Source: Planctomycetia bacterium (GTDB lineage Bacteria; Planctomycetota; UBA8108; SXIK01). Taken from it: 61,564 nucleotides of DNA. The notes under the pieces were generated by a model, which saw only the letters and a program-made list of their open reading frames with translations, did no database searches and was not told where the DNA came from. This document shows positions 17,585 through 25,955 of the stretch, piece by piece; position 1 is the stretch's first letter, and every line of letters begins with the position of its first letter. The stretch spans positions 1-61,564 of the forward strand of contig SXIK01000137.1 of NCBI GenBank assembly GCA_005772855.1. Reading direction: 5' to 3'. The position numbers and the translations under genes were made by a program.

Positions 17585-19576
17585 ATGATGATGACAGCCC
17601 TGCTCCACCTGACTCTCCTGCTTCCGGCCGCGGGAGTGGCCCCAGGTGTGGTCTTCCACGTGGCCCCAAATGGCACCGACGACGGTACTGGAGCCGCGGA
17701 TAAACCCTTCCGTACCGTCGAGCGAGCGCAAGAGGAAGTGCGCAGGAGCATCGCCCTAAAATCGGCAGGGGACATCACCGTCCTCTTGCACGGCGGCCGG
17801 TATGAGCTCTCGAAGCCGCTGCATTTCGGTCCGGAGGACTCCGGCACCGCTACTCGAGCCGTGGTATACGCTGCGAGTCCTGGTGAGGCCGCGATTCTGA
17901 GCGGTGGAAGAATCATTTCCGGCTGGAGCAAGGGGCCAGACCAGCAGTGGATGGCCCACGTTCCCCTGGTGAGGGAGGGCCAGTGGTACTTTCGCCAGCT
18001 CTTTGTGAACGGCCGGCGGGCCCAGCGCGCGCGGACGCCGAACGGGGGGTTTTTCCGCATCGATGGGCCGAGCTCCCAGGAGAACCCCTTCCGTTTGAAG
18101 TTTCATGGAAGCGACCTCAAGAAGGCATGGGCCTCGGGGCCCACTGCCTCCCAGGATGACGTGGAGGTCGTCGCAATGCTCGCCTGGGCTGAGCTTCGGA
18201 TGCAAATTCGCGATGTCGATGAATCTGCGCGCATCGCGGTGCTGAGCGGCAACGCGCGCCCCTCGAACCGAGAGACCGACGCGCAGTACTACGTCGAGAA
18301 CGCACCCGACGGCCTCGATGCCCCCGGCGAGTGGCGGCTCGATCGCAAGAAGGGCATTGTCTTCTACTGGCCCCTGCCCGGGGAAGACCCGGCGACGGCA
18401 ATATTCATCGCGCCGGCTCTTCCGTCCCTGGTGCATCTGGACGGCGAGCCCGCGAGCGGAAAGCTGATCCGGAACCTTCACTTTCGTGGACTGACCTTCA
18501 GCCACACCGACGTGCCGCTCGATTCGAAAGGCTACGCGGACATACAGGCCGCTGTAGCCATTGGCGGTGATCTGCGCGCAACCGGAGCCGTTGACTGCTC
18601 GGTGGACCAGTGCGTCTTCACGCATCTCTCTGGCTACGGGATCGAGCTCGGAAGAGGCTGCAAGCGCAACGCGATCACCCGGAATGAGATCTTCGACATG
18701 GGCGCCGGAGGCGTGAAGATTGGAGAGACCACGCAACGCCAGAACGAGGCTGACCGCACGGTCGGGACCACGCTTGCAGACAACAGCATCCATGACTGTG
18801 GGCTCATTTTCCACTCCGCGGTGGGTGTCTGGGTAGGACAGTCGAGCGGAAACGTCATCTCTCACAACGAGATCCGCGATCTCTTCTACACGGGCATCTC
18901 CGTCGGCTGGACATGGGGCTACGGACCCAATCAGTCGAAGGACAACCTTGTGGAATTCAACCACATTCACCGGATCGGAAAGAACCTGCTGAGCGACATG
19001 GGGGGGATCTACACGCTCGGCGTGCAGCCAGGGACCGTGCTGAGACAGAATCTCATCCACGACGTGTCCGCCTTCACCTATGGCGGATGGGGCATCTACC
19101 CCGACGAGGGCTCAAGCGAAATCCTGATCGAGAAGAACGTGGTTCATGGATGCAAGAGCTCGAGCTTCCGTCAGCACTACGGCCGGGAGAACATCGTCCG
19201 CAACAATATCTTCGCATTCGGGAAGGAGAACCAGCTCATGAGAAAGGTCATGGAGGACCACCGCTCATTTACACTCGAGCGCAATATTATCTACTGGAGC
19301 GAGGGCGCACTTCTCGGCGGCACCTGGAGCGACGACAAGTACAAGCTGGACCACAATGTCTACTGGAAGCCAGGTGGCGGCGAGATTCGGTTCGCCGAGT
19401 GGTCGTTCGACGACTGGAAGAAACGTGGTCAGGATGAGAGCTCGGTCATCGCTGATCCACTCTTCATGGATCCCGCAAGGCGTGACTTCCGGCTCAGGCC
19501 TGGCTCCCCCGCACTCGAGAGGGGCTTCCAGCCGATCGACCTTCAGGCCATTGGCCCTCGGCCCGTCTCGAAGTAA
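17585..19576 (+). CDS. Exported right-handed parallel beta-helix protein
   Basis: The protein has 663 residues. A signal peptide (LLHLTLLLPAAGVAPG) leads into FHVAPNGTDDGTGAADKPFRTVERA, the standard opening of pectate-lyase-like beta-helix enzymes. From about residue 290 to 560 there are repeated helix coils with Asn/His-rich turns (NLHFRGLTFSHTDV, NAITRNEIFDMGAGGVKIG, NVISHNEIRDLFYTGISVG). The C-terminal segment DPLFMDPARRDFRLRPGSPA is typical of planctomycete and Bacteroidetes polysaccharide-acting beta-helix proteins. A ribosome site (AAAGGAA) lies 7 bases before the ATG run. It probably binds or cleaves a polysaccharide outside the cytoplasm; no catalytic residues can be assigned. It is the first of several exported carbohydrate-type genes. 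Confidence 0.88.
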   Translation: MMMTALLHLTLLLPAAGVAPGVVFHVAPNGTDDGTGAADKPFRTVERAQEEVRRSIALKSAGDITVLLHGGRYELSKPLHFGPEDSGTATRAVVYAASPGEAAILSGGRIISGWSKGPDQQWMAHVPLVREGQWYFRQLFVNGRRAQRARTPNGGFFRIDGPSSQENPFRLKFHGSDLKKAWASGPTASQDDVEVVAMLAWAELRMQIRDVDESARIAVLSGNARPSNRETDAQYYVENAPDGLDAPGEWRLDRKKGIVFYWPLPGEDPATAIFIAPALPSLVHLDGEPASGKLIRNLHFRGLTFSHTDVPLDSKGYADIQAAVAIGGDLRATGAVDCSVDQCVFTHLSGYGIELGRGCKRNAITRNEIFDMGAGGVKIGETTQRQNEADRTVGTTLADNSIHDCGLIFHSAVGVWVGQSSGNVISHNEIRDLFYTGISVGWTWGYGPNQSKDNLVEFNHIHRIGKNLLSDMGGIYTLGVQPGTVLRQNLIHDVSAFTYGGWGIYPDEGSSEILIEKNVVHGCKSSSFRQHYGRENIVRNNIFAFGKENQLMRKVMEDHRSFTLERNIIYWSEGALLGGTWSDDKYKLDHNVYWKPGGGEIRFAEWSFDDWKKRGQDESSVIADPLFMDPARRDFRLRPGSPALERGFQPIDLQAIGPRPVSK

Positions 19577-19626
19577 TTGGCGCCGGTGGTTTCCCAAACC
19601 GCAGGTGCCCCCGCAGGGGCTCCGCA

Positions 19627-20060
19627 TCAGGAAGGTCGCACCCTGGCCAGATGAATTGAGGTTTCATCGCAAAGAGGCCCTGTGTAGTAGACGACAAGGA
19701 CGTCGCCCTCGTGGGTCAAGGCAGTGGCCTGCAGGCCGACGGAAAACTTCCCCCCTTTCAAACCAGCAGTCATTCATTCCAGACTTGGATGTGCCTTGCG
19801 GCGGCAGCGGAGCGGCGTGCGGAGTCATCTCGCTGGCGTCTGGCCAGCTCTGGCCTCCGTCATCGTTGGTCCGCACCTTGATGGTCGGCGAGCCCGTCCG
19901 ATCAACCTGGACCAACCCGATACGGCCGTCCCGCAAAGACCCGGGCGCGACCGGCCGCCGGGCCACGGACGACCAGAAGCTTGTAGCTCCCGGAGGAGCT
20001 GCGAGCTTGTCTTGGCAGGAAAGTTAACGTTCCGTGCTCGCAAGATGACAATGTTGGCCA
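19627..20060 (-). pseudogene. Remnant of a sialidase (BNR / Asp-box) family gene
   Basis: Protein-like segments occur in three successive frames on the minus strand. The first is KLLVVRGPAAGRARVFAGR (from about 19982). The second is DGRIGLVQVDRTG with an Asp-box, TNDDGGQSW (from about 19930). The third is ATALTHEGDVLVVYYTG, then CDETSIHLARVRPS and a stop at 19627-19629. The order and content match the C-terminal part of exo-sialidase-like beta-propeller proteins. The frames differ from one another, so at least two frameshifts separate them, and no start with a ribosome site is seen. The upstream limit is uncertain. It fits the surrounding exported carbohydrate genes as a lost member. Confidence 0.55.
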
Positions 20061-20192
20061 AACCTTGAGGCAAACCGCAGTATCTCGGTGCAGGATACGT
20101 AGCCCATGATTGCGGCGCTCGTGGCGGCGGCCCGGAGGATCCGCGTCGCATCGATGCACCAGGACTTCGCAAATTCCAGGAAAGCTTCCTCA

Positions 20193-20894
20193 ATGAAACT
20201 TACGGTACGCAGATCAAATAACCGAGGCCACGCCGACCACGGCTGGCTGAGCTCGCGACACACATTCAGCTTCGCTGGCTATCATGACCCTGCGCACATG
20301 GGCTTTCGTTCGCTTCGCGTCATCAATCAGGATCTCGTCGCTCCTGGCGGCGGCTTTCCCACGCACCCGCACCACGACATGGAGATATTCAGCTACGTCC
20401 TGGCGGGCTCACTCGAGCACAGGGACAGCCTCGGCAATGGTCGCCAACTGAAGCCCGGACAGATCCAACTCATGAGCGCCGGGTCCGGCGTCACGCACAG
20501 CGAGTTCAATCCCTCCAGGAGCGAGCCATTACACTTTCTCCAGATCTGGATCTTGCCCCAAGAGCGCGGCCTGAAACCAAGCTACACCGAATGGCACCCT
20601 GACGCGGCCCGAGAGCGGGAGTCAAAGGTGCTTGTGATCTCCCCGGATGGACGGCAGGGGTCGGCCACAATCCATCAGGACGCCGATGTGTACCTGCTGC
20701 GGCTCGAGAAAGGGCAGTCAGTAACCCACGAAGTCCGTGCCACTCGTGGCATCTGGTTTCAGCTCATCCAGGGCACGGCCGTGGTCAACGGAAGGGAATT
20801 GGCGGCGGGAGATGCCGTCAAAACAGAGGACCTGGGGACGCTCGGCGTGGCTGCAGGCGCGGTCGTCGAGGGGCTGCTCTTTGATCTCGCCTGA
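20193..20894 (+). CDS. Pirin family protein (quercetin dioxygenase-like cupin)
   Basis: The protein has 233 residues, the usual length for YhaK/YhhW-type pirins. It opens with the family signature RRSNNRGHADHGWLSSRHTF, followed by the metal-binding cupin motif FPTHPHHDMEIFSYVL (two His and Glu) and SAGSGVTHSEFNPS with another His. The second cupin half is degenerate, as is normal. The ATG at 20193 is chosen because it precedes MKLTVRRSNNRG and follows AGGAAA by 10 bases; an upstream ATG at 20106 lies in non-coding sequence. Family members oxidise flavonoids or act in redox stress; the substrate here is unknown. It converges on a radical-SAM gene. Confidence 0.92.
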   Translation: MKLTVRRSNNRGHADHGWLSSRHTFSFAGYHDPAHMGFRSLRVINQDLVAPGGGFPTHPHHDMEIFSYVLAGSLEHRDSLGNGRQLKPGQIQLMSAGSGVTHSEFNPSRSEPLHFLQIWILPQERGLKPSYTEWHPDAARERESKVLVISPDGRQGSATIHQDADVYLLRLEKGQSVTHEVRATRGIWFQLIQGTAVVNGRELAAGDAVKTEDLGTLGVAAGAVVEGLLFDLA

Positions 20895-21024
20895 AGGCTT
20901 CTCCTGTCGCATGGATTGCAGGAGCGGGCTCGAGTCCCAAACATAGCGGAGGACCGCGCCGTCGACGATGGCAAGCTGAGGAAAGCGATCGTCCCGGACG
21001 ACAGGAAGGGCGAGATCGATCAGC

Positions 21025-22926
21025 TCACGTGACCGGCGAATTGGGCGTGGCTGCCGGGGCAGAGCCGATCCTCCCTCTTGCCGTTTCGGGCGCCGCGGGC
21101 TGCCAGACCCATTCTCCAGGCTCTTCGCCCCCGTTGAGCCTCGCACCATGAGGTTGCGAGGCATTGACGCCCGGGGATCGCCAGACGAGGTCCGTGTGCT
21201 CCAGCGCTCCGAGGACCCAGTCCTGCTCAAGCTCCTCGCGCGCCGCGTGGGGCAAGATGGTGACGATTCGCGTGGCGCCGGCCCGAGTACCTGGTGTCAT
21301 CTCAAAAAATCGGTCCAGGTAGATGTTCACGGGGCGCGAGGCAACAGCTTGCAGGCGCCTGAAGACGTCAAACGGGAAATCCTTCTCCGTCTCGAGAACG
21401 ATTTGCACGGTGGAGAACGGGTTTTTCGCGAGGTGCGCCCTCAGTGCCGCTTCGGCGGTGGGGAGGGATTGATAGGCATCCCTGGCCTTGATCCAGACCG
21501 TGAAGGCCTGGGCCACCGGACCCGCCGGCGGAAGTCTTCGTGCCCTGTCAACGTCGATCCGCAAGAGTCGCACAACTCCCTGAGGGTTCTCGAGGTCAAG
21601 GGCCGGTGGGGGCGCGGTGTCGAAGCGCGTCTCGAAGACCTCCTCCGCTTCCTTGAGGAGACCGAGCATGTCGTCGAGCCCGAGCGTCGCCGTCCGAGTC
21701 ACATAGTAGGGCGGGCGCGACTGATGCTCCAGCCCAAGCCGGGTCGCCTCCTCACGAAAGGAGGTCCCGGGCAGGACGCTGAGTTGAAAAACCTGAATGT
21801 CGTCGTACAGGCGGTTCTCGGCAAGGTAGTGCATGCCCCGCCGTACCGAGTCCACCGTGTCACCCGGCAGTCCAACGATCAAATCCACGAGCACGCGGAG
21901 GCCCTCCGCCTGGAGCGCTTTCACACCCCGCTCAAAGGCCTTCAGACTGTTGCGGCGATCCATGAGCTCCTGCGCGACGGGGTCAATCGACTGGAGCCCG
22001 ATCTCAACCTGCTTGAAGTTGGCCTCGCGCATGAGCCTGGCCGTCTCCGCGTTAATCCCCTCGCCCCGCAGCTCCGCGTGGTACTCGAGGCGCCCGTCCG
22101 GGTTGCCTTCCTTCAGCCAGCCAAGAAACTCGGTGAAGTCCCGCCTCTGGTTAAGCGTCGGATCGAGGAGATAGACCTCGCGGGCGCCGTTGTCTCGGGC
22201 GTGCTGGAGGTTCTGCAAGACCTTCTCCTTCGAGACAAAGTAGAGTGCGTCGTAGGCCTTGGGGTAGTAGCAGAACTTGCACTTGAAGATACAGCCGCGA
22301 ATCGTCTCGAGAAGAAGCTGCTCCTGGTCCCCGGCATTCAGGATGCCCGCGAGGTAGGGCGACGAGATCTCATCGAGCCGGGGAAGGGGTGAGCGAGGTG
22401 GACCAAAGCGGGCGCCCTCGGAACCGCAGATCACGAGACCAGGAATTGCAGAAAGATCGAGAAGCGAGCTCCAGCTCCCGGCTCCCACCTGTGGCCCGAG
22501 GCCCGCGAGCAGCTCCGCGAAGGTCTGCTCGCCTTCCCCGACGCAGGCGAGATCGATCACGGGGCTCTCGAGCACCCAGGCGTTGTCCCGCGTCACCTCC
22601 GGACCTCCCAGGAGGACGAGCGTGCGGGGCCGGACTTCCTTCACTCGCGCCGCGATCCAGAGCGTGCGCTCGATGTTCCAGAGATAGCAGGTGAATCCGA
22701 GCAGGTCCGGTGCCCGCTCGACGATCGCGTCCACGAGGCTCGCATCCGAAAGAAGATTGACCTCTCGGGGCGAAAGGATCTCGACATCGAATATCGACTC
22801 GATGCCACGGAGCCTCGCGAAGAGCTTGAGGTAGGCCGCGGCGAGGGGAACATTGCCCCGGATGGGCTCGGGACCCAGCGGGGGAATTGGAAGCTGGACG
22901 AGGAGGACCTTGGGGCGGCGCGACAT
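21025..22926 (-). CDS. B12-binding domain / radical SAM protein
   Basis: The protein has 633 residues. Residues 1-170 form a cobalamin-binding Rossmann-like domain (VLLVQLPIPPLGPEPIRGNV, LVLLGGPEV, ACVGEGEQTFAELL). The radical-SAM core follows with the cluster motif GCIFKCKFCYYPK (CxxxCxxC), then GLQSIDP and a typical elongator-like segment (LIVGLPGDTVDSVRRGM). About 200 C-terminal residues are poorly conserved. The ATG is at 22926. It probably generates a 5'-deoxyadenosyl radical for methylation or another modification of an unknown substrate. Beyond the stop, a different frame down to about 20920 still looks protein-like (IDLALPVVRDDRFPQL, VDGAVLRYVWDSSPLLQ), so the present stop may result from a frameshift. 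It is divergent from the DUF1080 gene. Confidence 0.88.
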   Translation of the reverse strand: MSRRPKVLLVQLPIPPLGPEPIRGNVPLAAAYLKLFARLRGIESIFDVEILSPREVNLLSDASLVDAIVERAPDLLGFTCYLWNIERTLWIAARVKEVRPRTLVLLGGPEVTRDNAWVLESPVIDLACVGEGEQTFAELLAGLGPQVGAGSWSSLLDLSAIPGLVICGSEGARFGPPRSPLPRLDEISSPYLAGILNAGDQEQLLLETIRGCIFKCKFCYYPKAYDALYFVSKEKVLQNLQHARDNGAREVYLLDPTLNQRRDFTEFLGWLKEGNPDGRLEYHAELRGEGINAETARLMREANFKQVEIGLQSIDPVAQELMDRRNSLKAFERGVKALQAEGLRVLVDLIVGLPGDTVDSVRRGMHYLAENRLYDDIQVFQLSVLPGTSFREEATRLGLEHQSRPPYYVTRTATLGLDDMLGLLKEAEEVFETRFDTAPPPALDLENPQGVVRLLRIDVDRARRLPPAGPVAQAFTVWIKARDAYQSLPTAEAALRAHLAKNPFSTVQIVLETEKDFPFDVFRRLQAVASRPVNIYLDRFFEMTPGTRAGATRIVTILPHAAREELEQDWVLGALEHTDLVWRSPGVNASQPHGARLNGGEEPGEWVWQPAAPETARGRIGSAPAATPNSPVT

Positions 22927-23165
22927 GTTGTGGCTCGAGCCGCAAAGGATAGCAGGTGCTCAGCCTGAATTCGCGCTTTCCCTCGAATCTTCCCGGACCA
23001 GGCAAGGTGTCAGTGGGCGTGGCGATCCAGTTTCCCCTGCCATGACCACCCTGGCGTCGATCGTCCACTCCCCTACGAGGGCCCCATCGGTTATTCTGGC
23101 AACTTTCGCATTGGAGACGGTGACAAGTTCAGCAGGGGGGCGATCAACTCTGAAGGAGAAGAAAA

Positions 23166-24011
23166 TTGGAGAAGCAACGAGGCCTTGGCAAATCCTTGCC
23201 CTTTTGGACGCTGGCGATTGCAGTCGCCGGTTACGCCGCCTACTCGCAGGCATTCGCGGAGGAAGGAGCTGACTCGAAAAATGGTCTGACGCGCCAGCGG
23301 AGGAGCCACTGGGCTCCCTATGATGAATCGAGGCCACTCCCGCCCGTCGTTACGCCCGGCAGAGCCCCGGGAGATCCACCCTCGGACGCCATCCGGCTTT
23401 TCGACGGCAAGGATCTATCGAAGTGGAGGAAGCGGGACAAGGATGAGCCCGCAAGCTGCAAGGTCGAGAACGGCTACTTCGAGGTGATCAACTCGGGTTA
23501 CATCGTGACCATCGAGAAGTTCCGCGACGTGCAACTTCACATCGAGTGGCAGGCCCCCTCGCCACCCAGGAACGATTCTCAGTTTCGCGGAAACAGTGGG
23601 ATCTTTTTCATGGACCGATACGAGCTCCAGATACTGGACTCCTACAACAACAAGACCTACGCGGACGGTTCGGCGGCCGCAATCTACTCTCAGCACCCAC
23701 CCATCGCAAACGTTTGCAGGCCCCCTGGAGAGTGGCAAACCTACGACGTCGTCTTCCGTGCACCACGTTTCAAGGAAGGAAAAATCGTCGAGTCCGCTCG
23801 CCTCACGGTCTTCCACAACGGTGCGCTGGTTCATCACAACGCCGAGGTGTATGGCCCGACCCTCCAGGCCCCGACAAGCTATGGCGCGAAGGACGATGTC
23901 AAGGAGGGGGCGATCTCGATTCAAGATCATGGCGACAATCAAGTGGTCCGTTTCCGAAACGTCTGGGCGAGAAAATTGTCTTTGACCGAGGAGTCCAACG
24001 AAAATGAATGA
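23166..24011 (+). CDS. Exported DUF1080 (3-keto-disaccharide hydrolase-like) protein
   Basis: The protein has 281 residues with an N-terminal signal or anchor (WTLAIAVAGYAAYSQAFA). The DUF1080 concanavalin-like fold follows: AIRLFDGKDLSKWRKRD, NGYFEVINSGYIVTIEKFRDVQLHIEW, GNSGIFFMDRYELQILDSYNN, and at the end IQDHGDNQVVRFRNVWARKL. The family includes 3-keto-glucoside hydrolases and is expanded in Planctomycetota, Verrucomicrobia and Bacteroidetes. The start is TTG at 23166 with a strong ribosome site, AAGGAG at 23153-23158. The last 8 bases overlap the next gene, so the two form an operon acting on exported carbohydrate substrates. Confidence 0.9.
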   Translation: MEKQRGLGKSLPFWTLAIAVAGYAAYSQAFAEEGADSKNGLTRQRRSHWAPYDESRPLPPVVTPGRAPGDPPSDAIRLFDGKDLSKWRKRDKDEPASCKVENGYFEVINSGYIVTIEKFRDVQLHIEWQAPSPPRNDSQFRGNSGIFFMDRYELQILDSYNNKTYADGSAAAIYSQHPPIANVCRPPGEWQTYDVVFRAPRFKEGKIVESARLTVFHNGALVHHNAEVYGPTLQAPTSYGAKDDVKEGAISIQDHGDNQVVRFRNVWARKLSLTEESNENE

Positions 24012-25116
24012 ATCACCATCGCACTTGAACGAGTCCGTCCCGGCAGCCCTGCATCGACGTGCATTCGTGGGCAGCGCCGTGGCCACTCTCATGTCAGGCC
24101 TGACCATCTCAAGGTCGCACGCCAGGGACCGTGATTGGTCCGGCAAGAGCCCGGTCCGTTACCCTGACTCTGACATCGTGGTTCTCGACAAGCGTTTTGA
24201 GAAGTACAAGATCGGTACCACGTCGATTCACCGCATCCACACGGGCACGCTTTGGGCCGAGGGCACCGCCTGGAGCTCGCAGGGCAAGTACCTTGTCTGG
24301 AGCGACATCCCCAACGACCGCCAGCTGCGATGGATGGAAGATGACGGTCACGTGAGCGTCTTCAGAAAGCCTGCGGGCAACTCAAACGGCAACACCTTCG
24401 ATTTCCAGGGCAGGCAAATCTCATGCGAACACGGCAACCGGCGCGTCGTGCGCTACGAGCACAATGGGGCACTCACGGTGCTCGCGAGTCAGTGGCAGGG
24501 GAAGCCCCTCAATGCCCCCAATGACGCCGTCGTCCACCCCGACGGGGGTATCTGGTTTACCGATCCCGGGTACGGCAGCATGGGGAACTATGAGGGCAAC
24601 AAGGGAGCGCTCGAGTGCAAGGAGGCTGTCTACCGGATCGACCCAAGGTCAGGGAAGCTCGACATGGTGTCCGACGAGCTCCACAAGCCGAACGGGCTCT
24701 GTTTCTCGCCGGACTGGAAAAAACTCTATATTGCTGACAGCGGAGGAGACGCTCCGAAGCCTGTGAATGTCTGGGACGTTGTCGACGAGACGAGGCTGGC
24801 CCGCGGGCGCCAGTTCGTCTCCATGGCTGCGAAACTGCTGCCCGACCCCAAGTTCCAGAACGAGCTCGGTGGCCTGGCCGACGGCATGCGCTGCGACGTG
24901 GACGGCAACCTGTGGGCTGCAGCCGGCTGGGTCGGCGACGGCTACGACGGAGTGCATATCTTTGCACCTGACGGCACCCGCATTGGCATGATCCTCCTGC
25001 CAGAGATCTGCGGAAACCTGTGCTTCGGAGGCTCAAGGCGGAATCGACTCTTCATGGCCGGGAGCCAGTCACTCTATACTGTCTACGTCGAAACCCAGGG
25101 CGCAGGCGTGAGCTGA
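24004..25116 (+). CDS. SMP-30/gluconolactonase/LRE family protein, Tat-like export signal
   Basis: The protein has 370 residues. The N-terminus carries HRRAFVGSAVATLMSGLT, a twin-arginine-type signal followed by a hydrophobic stretch. The rest is a six-bladed beta-propeller lactonase: WAEGTAWSSQGKYLVWSDIP with a metal-ligand Glu, NAPNDAVVHPDGGIWFTDPGYG with the Asn and Asp ligands, KPNGLCFSPDWKKLYIADSGG, and DGMRCDVDGNLWAAAG. These are the calcium or zinc ligands of SMP-30 enzymes. It probably hydrolyses a sugar lactone in the periplasm. It overlaps the DUF1080 gene by 8 bases and converges on the exported FAH-type hydrolase, so the three may act in one pathway. Confidence 0.92.
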   Translation: MNESPSHLNESVPAALHRRAFVGSAVATLMSGLTISRSHARDRDWSGKSPVRYPDSDIVVLDKRFEKYKIGTTSIHRIHTGTLWAEGTAWSSQGKYLVWSDIPNDRQLRWMEDDGHVSVFRKPAGNSNGNTFDFQGRQISCEHGNRRVVRYEHNGALTVLASQWQGKPLNAPNDAVVHPDGGIWFTDPGYGSMGNYEGNKGALECKEAVYRIDPRSGKLDMVSDELHKPNGLCFSPDWKKLYIADSGGDAPKPVNVWDVVDETRLARGRQFVSMAAKLLPDPKFQNELGGLADGMRCDVDGNLWAAAGWVGDGYDGVHIFAPDGTRIGMILLPEICGNLCFGGSRRNRLFMAGSQSLYTVYVETQGAGVS

Positions 25117-25172
25117 AGCGCCCGGAAGCTTATCGCTCCATGAGCTGAATTGCTGAACGGGCTGGTGGGTTC

Positions 25173-25880
25173 TTACTGCCCCACCACCGGACACCTCAAG
25201 GTGCCGATTCCTTCGATTTCGACCTCAACAACATCGCCGGGCTGCATCCTTGGAATCGCCTGGCGAGCACCAGTAAAGATCACGTCGCCGGGCTCGAGCG
25301 TCACTGTTCGGGAGATCTCGCTGACGATCCTCGCCGGATCCCAGATGAGATCCTTCGAATGGGATCGCTCGACCTCCTTTCCGTTGATCTTGAGCACGAT
25401 CAAGTGCCCTTCGGGCCTCAACTCCTTTACAAGCTTCGGTCCCACGGGGGCAACACCGTCAGCGGACTTGCCGGCGATCGATCGAGCCACGTCTCGCTCC
25501 CCCTTTGCATCCTTCACGAGCGGGGATCCATCCATGCCGCAGGTATAGCCGAGTATGTAGTCCCTCGCCTGTGCCGGAGTGACCCTTGTGGCCCGTTTAC
25601 CGATGACAATCGTCAGCTCGCCCTCGTAGTGGACGTCCGCGTAAGCCGTTGGAATGACGATGGGATCACCTGCCTTGCCAATCGAACTAGCAGAGCGAAC
25701 GAAGAACCCCGGGGGGCCCTGCGTCTTCGAAGGGTCCATGGGAGGAAAATTGAACATCATTCCGATGCCCTTCGTGGGGGCTGGAACATCCGCGAGCCAG
25801 GTCTTCGATGAGCCACCCGCACCCGAGGCCACCCAGGCCACGGAAAAAACGAACAGTGCAAGCAGAACAAGCTTTTTCAT
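25173..25880 (-). CDS. Exported fumarylacetoacetate hydrolase family protein
   Basis: The protein has 235 residues. The catalytic FAH fold is clear: MMFNFPPMDPSKTQGPPGFF, ADVHYEGELTIVIGKRATRV with the metal-binding Glu pair, GYTCGMDGSP, and LEPGDVIFTGARQAIPRMQPGD at the end. FAH enzymes cleave or decarboxylate 2-oxo-acids using Mg or Mn. Unusually, it begins with a strong signal peptide, MKKLVLLALFVFSVAWVASG, so it should act outside the cytoplasm. The ATG at 25880 has GGGAGG about 10 bases upstream. It is divergent from the PLP lyase gene 51 bases away. Confidence 0.88.
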   Translation of the reverse strand: MKKLVLLALFVFSVAWVASGAGGSSKTWLADVPAPTKGIGMMFNFPPMDPSKTQGPPGFFVRSASSIGKAGDPIVIPTAYADVHYEGELTIVIGKRATRVTPAQARDYILGYTCGMDGSPLVKDAKGERDVARSIAGKSADGVAPVGPKLVKELRPEGHLIVLKINGKEVERSHSKDLIWDPARIVSEISRTVTLEPGDVIFTGARQAIPRMQPGDVVEVEIEGIGTLRCPVVGQ

Positions 25881-25955
25881 GTTGAGAAAACCTCCCTGGA
25901 GATAAGTTGAGATCGCGTATCATACTCATTCTTGCTGGATTCTGAGAGGTTTGAC

